Of a stretch of 31,568 nt of DNA, positions 1-8,188 are shown in pieces (positions within the stretch are counted from its first letter, which is position 1; each line of letters begins with the position of its first letter). The stretch comes from Parasitella parasitica (lineage: Eukaryota > Mucoromycota > Mucoromycetes > Mucorales > Mucoraceae): NCBI GenBank assembly GCA_025201805.1, contig MU619241.1, positions 257,427 through 288,994 of the forward strand. The letters are read 5' to 3'. Position numbers and translations under genes: made by a program. The notes beneath the pieces are model-generated. The model saw only the letters and a program-made list of their open reading frames with translations. It ran no database searches and had not been told where the DNA came from.

Positions 1-963
1 AAGCCTTTGCGGAAGGAGGCGAAATTCAGCATTGTCTGGATATGAGGGGCGGTCATCTTGGCTATAGAGGCTAAGCGTTGTGCGTTCCAGACAAGGCACG
101 GAAGAAGGGGGTGAAAGAGGCAATCAGTACGGGTCAACGCCTGATGGAACCGGCGGGCGACAAACGTGAGATGGCTAGGTAGGCGGCGGTTGCCTGGGAT
201 GGGCGAGAGGAAAAAGCCAAATACCTGCAACTCAAAGATGTCCCCAACTGTGGCCGACTTGGGCTTTTTGGCCAGCTTGTAACGAAGAGTGGTGGACTTG
301 ATGATGGCCGGAATGGGCAGCAGCAGGCACTCAATGGGGTTGCGATCAGCGGGCAGGAATCTGCGCGGGATGGCATTCATGGTGCGGAGGATCATTGTTA
401 CAGTGTTGATGGGAGCACCGACTAAAGCCAAAGAGCGGGCAGCAGGAAGCAACATCATATAGGAAAAAGAGAGTGCCATCGGCATAGCTGAGGAGTTTGA
501 TGGACGGTGTGGTAGGCGACTGCTCAGGATAGCGACGATGGAAGGTAAATCCTTGGACATGGGCATCAGCCAAAATGCTGCGTAGCAGAAGCGCCAAGCC
601 AAAATTGTATAGAATGCAGGAGATGGGATCGCCTTGTTTTAAGCCTCGCAGCTTGGGAACTGTGTCTGGCGACAAGTGTCCATTGACATTAAGAACAATG
701 TGGTTGTGTTTGAACAGAAAGTATATTGCTTGTACCAGCATTATCAGAAACCCGTAGTGGAGTAACACTGTCTTCAGGTAGTCCAGGTTGACTCGATCAT
801 AATTCGTAACAATTGAGTATCTGCTACCATATTTTTGCAGTGCCTGGCGGAGATTAACCCGCCCCCACCCCTTTGGCAGCATCTTTTCTGCAAAATCTCT
901 CTTGAAACCATCTTTTGACGATATCTCGAAATGAATATTAATAAAATATACCAGGAAAATCAA
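1..963 (-). mobile_element. Decayed non-LTR (LINE) retrotransposon, reverse transcriptase part
   Basis: Read on the minus strand, the part from about 900 to 455 shows reverse transcriptase landmarks: YDRVNLDYLKTVLLHYGF (motif A region), RGLKQGDPISCILYNFGLAL (motif B, the RGLKQGDPIS block typical of LINE RTs), and LLSYADGTLFFLYD, where the catalytic YADD box has become YADG. At about 450 the frame shifts. The C-terminal RT/thumb region continues in another frame (for example MNAIPRRFLPADRNPIECLL, then FVARRFHQALTRTDCLFHPL) to the window edge, so the element continues beyond position 1. The loss of the second catalytic Asp plus the frameshift means it is dead. No endonuclease domain is seen upstream (above 963), so it is either 5' truncated or too decayed to recognise there. 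Confidence 0.85.
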
Positions 964-1532
964 CTAATATTTGCAGTATTATCTAGTGGCTATCCAATTT
1001 TGTAATAAAAAAAAAAAAAAAAAATAGACTCGTCGTCAGCCAAAGGTCAATGAAATTACTAGCAAATACCAAGAGTTGACATGCTCGTATCAAATACCAT
1101 CTAAACATGCTGAAGAAGGAGAAATTCAATTTTCCGAGTGAAATCTTTGATCTTGTCCAAATCACTGTTTTTCATGAAGGGTACCTCATGCAATATCAAG
1201 AAAAATATCATGGATTTGTAAAACCTTGCGAAAAAAATGCTGTAGCACTTGGATGAGGAAAATCGGTTGACATAATTTCAGCTGTGCGTAATAGTCCGGC
1301 ACCATCCAAGTCTGGATTTACATACCATTTGGTGTAACAAATACTGAATAATGCGATTTTCTAGGAACAAAGGACCATGGAGAAGCATTCATGCAGAGTT
1401 GGTTGTCACTAAATTGAGGTTAGAGATATAAATGAGAATAAAATTTGTGTGCCCTTCATTGTAAGATTTTTTTTTTTTTTTTACGTGGCTTTCAATATTG
1501 CACTTTTATTGAAATAGCACTGATATACTAGG
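964..1532. other. Intergenic spacer, no clear gene
   Basis: AT-rich stretch with an 18-nt A run (1007-1024) and a 16-nt T run (1467-1482). A 49-codon plus-strand reading frame (1107-1256) opens with an F-box-like FPSEIFDLVQ, but it is too short to call. Nothing else is recognised. Confidence 0.5.
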
Positions 1533-2414
1533 CTATATAAGCCTTTCCAATCGACCAGCCTCGCCAAAGTACTTGTAACCAACTCGAGTATACAGATTGT
1601 CCTCAGGATCACGTTCGACGTCTACAAATAATGTGATATACGAATAATCTCTCAAGATAGCCTCACTTGTCATGGCGACGCATGCAGCACCGTACCCTTT
1701 ATTTCGATGTTCGCGGGGCGTGTACACATATGCCAGCGATGTGCCGTACTTCAACGGCCTGACTTTCCAAGCCATACTAACAGGAGATCCATGAATGCAC
1801 AAAAGATACAGCTGTTTGGAGGTAATCATATCCCGAGATATGGAAGCTACAGGCTCGTTGATGATTTTGGGGTCATCAAATGCGTCTTGAATAAAGCCAA
1901 AAGTCCATTTTTGCAGTAAATCAAAATCAGAGGCGGAGGCAAGTCGTAAACTCGTCGATCTGGCTGCTGATATCTCTTTGGAACGGGAAGACCATTTTAC
2001 TTGCCTCAGTTTATAACTCATAGTAGCGAATTTCCTTACAAATGTCATTGCTGATTGCGTCTCAATTGCATTCAAAAGTGCATCCAAAACAGGCTGATAG
2101 CCATGCAAACCCTGAACATTGAGCGATGTTTCCAACAGGTCTTTTGTAAGCAATCCAATTGCTTCAGGTCGTGCCTCGTCATATAGAGTTGAGGCATACA
2201 GATATCCGTTTTCTTGCGCGAGGATAGCAAACATCATTTCATGTTTCTCGTTCCATATGGCGCCACAGTAGTACGACACATTTTCTTTTTTTTGTATCTG
2301 ATGTGCTGTTGTCAATACAAATGTGTTTTTGATTTCGTGCTGCTGCAAGTATGTCTCTGTTGCTTTCAAAAATTCATTGATGTGTTGATATCGGATAACC
2401 GTTAAATCTGCCAT
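1533..2414 (-). CDS. GNAT-family N-acetyltransferase (single exon)
   Basis: This frame encodes 293 residues. The C-terminal third has the GNAT acetyl-CoA-binding signature RNKGYG (about residues 237-242, the R/QxxGxG/A pyrophosphate loop) after a beta-strand SLAYVYTPREH. It is followed by strand ITLFVDV and the closing NLYTRVGYKYFGEA (about 273-286), the usual NxLYxxxGF/Y end of the fold. The N-terminal half is a less conserved region found in fungal and animal two-lobed GNATs. The acyl acceptor cannot be read from the sequence. The frame is open upstream to an ATG at 2501, but the extra 29 residues are mostly T-rich and hydrophobic. They contain a GTAAAT...TTTTTTAG pair (2417-2453) placed just before the ATG at 2414, so I take 2414 as the start. 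A 37-nt intron would be unusually short, so this choice is not certain. Confidence 0.82.
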   Translation of the reverse strand: MADLTVIRYQHINEFLKATETYLQQHEIKNTFVLTTAHQIQKKENVSYYCGAIWNEKHEMMFAILAQENGYLYASTLYDEARPEAIGLLTKDLLETSLNVQGLHGYQPVLDALLNAIETQSAMTFVRKFATMSYKLRQVKWSSRSKEISAARSTSLRLASASDFDLLQKWTFGFIQDAFDDPKIINEPVASISRDMITSKQLYLLCIHGSPVSMAWKVRPLKYGTSLAYVYTPREHRNKGYGAACVAMTSEAILRDYSYITLFVDVERDPEDNLYTRVGYKYFGEAGRLERLI

Positions 2415-2501
2415 TACTAAAAAATAAATAAAAATAAAGGCTAATACATTTACCCATTTGACAAACTGCAAGACATTCAGCATGTCTATGTGATTGGGCA
2501 T

Positions 2502-2959
2502 AACTAGCCCAAGTGACTGGAATCATTAAATTTCTGTAGGGGTGTTGAAAGCCTGAAAGGTATAAAAGCACCAACCCAAGGCGAATATATATATTTTTTT
2601 TTTCTTTAATTCACACCTGCTACCGCCGTTCTTATTGTTATGAAATAACTTATAAGCGGTTCTTCTTCGAAGAACAGGTAAAACAAAATCGAGCCAGATT
2701 AATCACCAAGGATAATTATCAGTTTATCTAAGGCTTCATGCTCTGGCTAAAGATTTGATACGTTAACATTTATAATGTAAATGAAAATTTTTTCAGCTTG
2801 TCTGATATTGCACGGCCCAACTTTTATAGAATAAATCTGCCATTATTGCGGATAGATCCTATAGATGTATTTCCTTTTTTTTTTTTTTTTGAAAACAAGT
2901 TACATTACTGTAAGGGTGTATGGATGTCACGTTCTACAAAGCTCTGTAGATGGCTCTGA
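2502..2959. other. Intergenic spacer
   Basis: Contains the upstream region of the minus-strand GNAT gene and a 16-nt T run (2875-2890). No coding signal was seen before the pseudogene that begins near 2960. Confidence 0.5.
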
Positions 2960-3900
2960 ACAATCAATCTCGAGATATTTCATGCTACTTCCTTCCGCCC
3001 AATTCATATTCTTGCAACAGGCGCAGTTGGCTGCCACATTGCTGCAGCTCTGAAAGCAAACAAAAACAAAGTGACCTTTTTACTTTGCTTCCAAAATCAC
3101 ATCAAGATCTGTATTGATCGTAATAACAACAGCATCACCTACCCACAGGACACTGAACAAGACTGATGTTGAGCCACGGATACTAGCGGCAAATCGCCCA
3201 TCAACTCGCTTATTGTCGCAACGTAAAATGCTCTAAACTCTGGGAAATAAAATCCAACATCTTTACTAATGTAAAATGGCATACGGTAGGCGTTATTTTG
3301 CTGGTGTCTATCAACATGCAGTTAAATGTATGGCACCATACGACTACATTGTAATTTTTTACTCTTGACACTTTGCGCATTGACTGATTTCCCACGGATT
3401 CGACAAATGCAGTCAAGTGTGCCTGAACTTTTTGAAAGATCACAGATACCCCCCCCCAAGACTTCAGGCTGCCTTACTGCATTGTCCTGAGAGGATATTA
3501 GACTGATCGTCGATGCACCACCCAACGGTGTAGCCTCTTAATTTAATGACTTTAAAACACCCGTGTCCACAGGGAAGGAATTGCTATGACGAGAGCTATT
3601 TGTGAAAAAGGGCACCTCAGCGATAAAGCGCCAGGGGAAACCGTCAAATCTATGATTTTGGTGGTGTTGCGGGCTAACCAAAAAAGCTGAGCTCTTTACT
3701 GCAAGTTATCAGAGCAAAGAGATCGACAGAGATTGATACCATATGGCTACATTGTTAAAATGGGCCAAGAGAAGGGCATCGATGTTAGATTGTCAACCTC
3801 ATTCCTGCTGGAGAAGCCTTGTATGAATGAACGCTTATGCAAAGTATGCACAGCGAGACAAGTATACGGCTCATGTCTAATCATTATTTGGGGCTTAGTT
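2960..3900 (+). pseudogene. Pseudogene of 2-dehydropantoate 2-reductase (ketopantoate reductase, PanE/ApbA)
   Basis: Fragments of the family appear in order on the plus strand but in shifting frames, with many stops. The N-terminal Rossmann start is at 3001-3080 (ILATGAVGCHIAAALKANKN, where functional enzymes have GxGAVG). Next comes SPINSLIVAT at about 3194-3225, in the position of the conserved N-L-I-V-A-T-K strand, then a stop. GVYQHAVKCMAPYDYIV follows at about 3303 in another frame, and FPTDSTNAV near 3388. RLIVDAPPNGVAS is near 3505, where enzymes have KLxVNAxINPxAS. The C-terminal signature GYIVKMGQEKGIDVRLST lies at 3745-3798, preceded by an EID triplet in a neighbouring frame (RTEIDxxNGxxxxxG in the family). 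The functional enzyme makes pantoate for coenzyme A. This copy cannot, and the genome presumably holds an intact copy elsewhere. Confidence 0.8.
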
Positions 3901-4317
3901 TTTGTTGATGTCTACTAATGCACCAACCCGTTACACATCTTTTTAGTAGATGATATTTAAAAAATTGATGAAAAATTACGCCAAAACCAATCTGTTGTAC
4001 GAGGCATCATCCTCTCCCTTTGTACAATAGTATATCGATCAATTTGCTATAAATCCTTTTTTATTATTTTTTATTATTATTTTTCTTTCTTTTTCTATTT
4101 TGTTTTATAAAAGTATAATATATCCATTTATATATTTATATATACATCAGGCTAGGAAAAAAATAAATAAAAATAAAATAGAATGCCTCGCTTACAAACA
4201 CATACAGTTGAAGGTACGATTTCGTGATATAGGACACATGGCATCGTTCTTTTGTAGCTTAGTCGTTTGTTCCCACTAGGATATTCGTATCTGAAAAAGC
4301 CTACGCTGCTGGGATCA
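3901..4317. other. AT-rich intergenic spacer
   Basis: Very AT-rich (especially 4050-4185, with TTTATTATTATTTTTC-like runs). It contains the promoter and leader of the downstream bestrophin-like gene. An extra upstream exon for that gene could hide here, but none was identified. Confidence 0.4.
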
Positions 4318-6187
4318 ATGGCATTGTACCTCAAGAGTCAATTAGTATGGCCAGACGTCCTTCGATGGAGAGGATCCGTAAGTATCATATTCATGGGCTA
4401 GTGCCAATTAAGGCGAGAAAGCTCACACGGAATAAAAAAGGTTCTGTTGCCTACGTTACCCGGCGTGATTGGGATGACAGGATTTTCATGTCTAGTATGC
4501 CTCTTTCATCTCACCTTTGAAATACCCATTAGCGTGCCTGTATCTGTCTGTAAGTTAGATCAGATTTTGATTGATTATACAACGCCAACTGACGTAAACA
4601 AAGTGGGAACTGTCTCTGTGGCATTAGGCTTGCTGTTAGCATTTCGTGTAAACACAGCATATGATAGATACTGGGAAGGCAGAAAGCTGATTCAAACGGT
4701 AACTGCTACTATCAGAAACGTAGCTCGCCAAGTCTGGATCAATATCCCAGAGGAAACTGAGCAGGATCATCTGGAGAAAATGCGCTGCGTGAAGCTATTG
4801 CTGGCTTTTTTTGTGGCTACAAAGCATCACCTCCGTCATGAATACGGCACAAACTATTACGACTGTAAGATTTATAAAAAGATATAGCAAATGCAGTGAT
4901 ACAGACTTACACGCCTACTTGTTACGATAGTGGAAGTGTTATTGCCGCCAAAGTGGGAGCCTGCGAGTTCTGCAAAAAGAAACCAGGCGCAAACACTGCA
5001 GGGACAGAACACGAGAAAAACGACAACAATGAACATCAAACTAAATGACACTGCAGAGCTAGCAACAGGAAGCAGTACATCGGTCGACGGACATACCTCG
5101 CCCAAGAAAAGAAGAGAGTTTCACATACTCGATAAAGCGCCTGCCATTGTGGTATCCCTGACTGATTCCATCAAGCCCAAGCAGCATGGTTGTTACATGG
5201 AATCGGATGATCCTACAAGCATCTCCAATGTTCGCCGCTCCTTGATCCAGCAAGAGTTTCCAAACTCTGACTTTGTCCAGGCATCTACTGCACAGATCAA
5301 GAGCTCTATGACAGGCGCCGACCTTGAGCAGACCATTTCAGACGAAGAGGAGCAACAAGTGAGCAGACTGCTGGACGAGGCTGTCAACCTACCTCCCACT
5401 TCTGCCGTTCCCGACTCTCCAAGGCCAGATGGAAATAGAGCCGATAGCAGGTTTAAGAATGCCACTCTCGCCAAAATGGGGTCCCACACACAGGCAGATT
5501 TGCATTCCATCAAGCACCGTATTCGTAACCAACACCAAAAGTTTAGAAAGAGACGTCTGGACCACTCTGAGTTTACTAGCGAAGAAGATTTACCGTATCA
5601 AGGCGACTCTGACCTATCTCTTCCCCTGGAAATCCTGTTCCGCGTGGCCTTGTACATCAATCAAGCAAAGGCAGCCAACAAGATTGAATCGACGCTCGTG
5701 TCGGTCACCACCAGCTCCATTGATATCCTTGTCAACTCGCTCACTGCATTTGAGAGAATTGTGCATACGCCAATCCCCAAAGCATACAACATTCATTTGT
5801 AAGGCTCGGACGCAGTTTGCACGCAGGAGCACTAACATTAATTGAAAACGCATTTTAGGAAACAAGCTGTTGTACTGTACATCTTTTTTCTGCCATTTGC
5901 ATTGGTGGACTCGTTGGCTTGGATTGTGGCACCCGTTGTTGCTCTCGTCTCATTCACATTGTTTGGCATTGAAGCCATTGGTGCGGAAATCGAGAATCCT
6001 TGTAAGTTGTGCTCTTTGCTGCGTGTAATTTACATACTCACCCCCTTTCCTTGAATGCATCATAGTTGGCTACGATGATAATGACTTGCCCTTGAATAGA
6101 TACTGCGATGAACTGAAAAAAGAAGTTGAATACATCATTTATCACATCCCCACTCAATCAACAAGTATTCTGCTGGATGGTCAATAA
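4318..6187 (+). CDS. Bestrophin-like (UPF0187) anion channel family protein
   Basis: Six exons: 4318-4377, 4441-4549, 4604-4864, 4931-5798, 5859-6001, 6066-6187. All introns are GT-AG (54-66 nt) and in phase, giving 520 residues. The family core is clear. LVWPDVLRWRGSV (about 9-21) leads into the first hydrophobic helix, LPGVIGMTGFSCLVCLFHL. LGLLLAFRVNTAYDRYWEGR follows, the most conserved bestrophin block. Near the C-terminus come helices IFFLPFALVDSLAWIVAPVV and VSFTLFGIEAIGAEIENPFG, then YDDNDLPLNRYCDELKKEVE. Fungal members are membrane proteins thought to conduct anions. Between about residues 160 and 373 there is a long charged, Ser/Pro/Gln-rich insert without recognisable fold. The start ATG at 4318 lies just before the core; a stop lies in frame 63 nt upstream. 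The stop codon TAA overlaps an AATAAA motif (6183-6188). Confidence 0.88.
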
Positions 6188-6188
6188 A
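6183..6188 (+). promoter_or_regulatory. AATAAA polyadenylation-type signal overlapping the stop codon
   Basis: AATAAA includes the last bases of the bestrophin-like stop codon. It is followed 18 nt later by a 15-nt T run. The convergent zinc-knuckle gene ends only 66 bp away, so the two 3' ends share this small spacer. Confidence 0.4.
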
Positions 6189-6253
6189 ATATCTGAAAAT
6201 CTGCACTTTTTTTTTTTTTTTATAATTATAACGACTATATTAATTGTAAAGGA

Positions 6254-7957
6254 TTATCGATTGCGACTATATCCTCCATGGTATTTAGGTCCCCTGTTTG
6301 TATACTTGCCTCCTCTCGAATTACTACTACTGCCCGACAAATCAATAACCCCACTCGAGCTAGGTTTTGGAAGATTACTGCTGCTGTTTCGCGGAAAGTC
6401 GCCATACTCTCGACGCTGCTGCACACTGTTGTTGTAAGAATTGACACTGACAGTGCCTGAACGAGTAGGCTGGGGCAACGAGTTGTTATTCATCGCCTTC
6501 CAATTGCTGTTGCCAGATCTGTCATTTTGCCTATTCTTTGACAACAATGACGATAACGACGATGGTGATGAAGATGATGATGACTGCGGTAATTGATGGG
6601 AAAAGAAGCCATTCAAGTTGCTGCTTTTGTTGTTTTTTGAGGGTCCTGATCTGCTGTGCCTCGAAGGATACTCATCATCGCTATCAAAGTACTTGTGTCT
6701 AGTTCGCTTATTATCATTGTAGCCGCTGTCATGATAATCGTAACGGGGGCTACTGTCTATATTGCCTTCTGGCCGTCTTTGACGTTTGGATGAATATCCC
6801 TGTTGATAAGAGAATTCCTTTGTCTTTTTAGAGTCGAAGCGACTCCCTATACCTAGGCTCAGTTTTGAAAATGCCGATGGCATCGTTATCTTGTACTGCG
6901 GTAAATCTAGGCATTCATCGCCGTAATGTCCTCTCTCAGTGCAATTGTAGCACCAGGCAGTCGGAACTGACTTCGAAGCTCTCTCGCCTACATACGTGTG
7001 CAGCAGGCCAGGACACATGTTGGTGTGATGGTATGTCGCGTTGCAATGACTGCAATTGTCCAGCGTCTTTGAATTCTCGCAATCAATTGCATTATGGCCA
7101 CGATACTTACATCGAGTGCAATATCGGGCGCCTACGCAGCGTCCTTCTTTGTGTCTGGGCCCGCCACAATCGCTACACAACCTGCAGTCAATACGTTCAT
7201 GGCCTGGCTGATTGCAGCTAAAACACACTCGCACTGGCTTTTCCAAGAAGCGCTTCTTGCATTGGCGCCTGTAAATCTGGTACTCTTTTTTTTTAAAAAA
7301 ACTATCATCTTGGGAGATTTAGAATCCCTTCTTACCTGGTCATCAATCAGCTTTTGCAGTTTCTGCCCGAGCTCTGCCTCCTCTTCAGACGTGTCTTGGT
7401 CGTCCAAATAGCGCTTATCCTCTTGATCCATGTCGATATACCGGGTTACTCTAGGCTGTTCGGCCTCCTTTTTGATGGGGACATCAGCGGCCAGCTCAGG
7501 AACGCCTGCATCTTGTTCTTTATCGCTTTCGTCATCGCTATACACGGTCGTAGGGTTGGTGTCATCGTCAGAATCAGTATTATCAATGCAGAACTCATTC
7601 GCAGACGAAAAGGCAGGTCGCTCTTCGTCTGATTTATCGCTGTCCATCGGTGCATAGACTACCTTTGCTTGCGCATTATTCAGGTCGGCCTCATTGGCAT
7701 GCTCATCGTTTTTCGTTGATGGAGGCGCCTTCTTTTTGGCGATGCCAGTGCCGTATTGCACCATGCTCATAATCTTATCCTCAAGATCACTGTCCATCTC
7801 ATCACTATGCTAAAATGCTTGGTACTTGCTTTTTAAACATCTTGTCTGCTCTCCCCCCCCCCCATACCTACCTCGATAAATGATCGTCATCTTCAGCCAA
7901 ATCTTTGTTCTCATACTGCCTGAGCAGCTCTAATTCTTCTTCGTCTTCGTTAAACAT
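6254..7957 (-). CDS. Air1/Air2-type CCHC zinc-knuckle protein (TRAMP complex RNA-binding subunit)
   Basis: Three exons on the minus strand: 7957-7872, 7804-7336 and 7282-6254 (introns 67 and 53 nt), 527 residues. The acidic N-terminal half (MFNEDEEELELLRQYENKDL...) is followed by five zinc knuckles. These are CFSCNQPGHERIDC (205-218), CSDCGGPRHKEGRC (221-234), CTRCKYRGHNAIDC (240-253), CSHCNATYHHTNMC (262-275) and CYNCTERGHYGDEC (296-309). A Ser/Arg/Gly-rich tail ends in GGYSRNR. Five tandem knuckles with a longer 4-5 linker are the Air1/Air2 layout. These proteins bridge RNA and the Trf4/5 poly(A) polymerase in nuclear RNA surveillance. The tail is longer than in yeast Air proteins. The first intron carries an 11-base G run just after its donor. 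The join at 7804 uses the downstream AG of a pair, the one that keeps the frame. Confidence 0.85.
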
Positions 7958-8188
7958 GGTTGTCGCTTTGGAAGAGGAAGCCAGTGAAAAATGTTGCCAA
8001 CAGCTTGTTGGGGATTGAGAAATGAGGAATACCTGTCACGGCTGCGAAAGCTGGCAAATCAACCAAACATGCACACCGCGTTGGCTGATTTGCTATTTTG
8101 CTGTTTTGCTGTTGTGCTTTTTTTCCTTCTCTTTTTGATTGCTTTTCACCTTCAAACCACCAAGATTGGGAAATAAAGACAAAAAACA
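7958..8188. promoter_or_regulatory. Divergent promoter between the zinc-knuckle gene and the Nup88-like gene
   Basis: 231 bp separate the two start codons, so transcription must start in both directions here. It contains an imperfect inverted repeat, GCAAATCAACCAA (8054-8066) and TTGGCTGATTTGC (8081-8093), 12 of 13 positions matching around a 14-bp spacer. No clear TATA box is seen. Confidence 0.5.

Noticed and set aside
2415-2501. Upstream in-frame extension of the GNAT gene to an ATG at 2501
   Set aside because: The extra residues come from T-rich sequence with a donor-acceptor pair and do not resemble the family start. The ATG at 2414 fits better.
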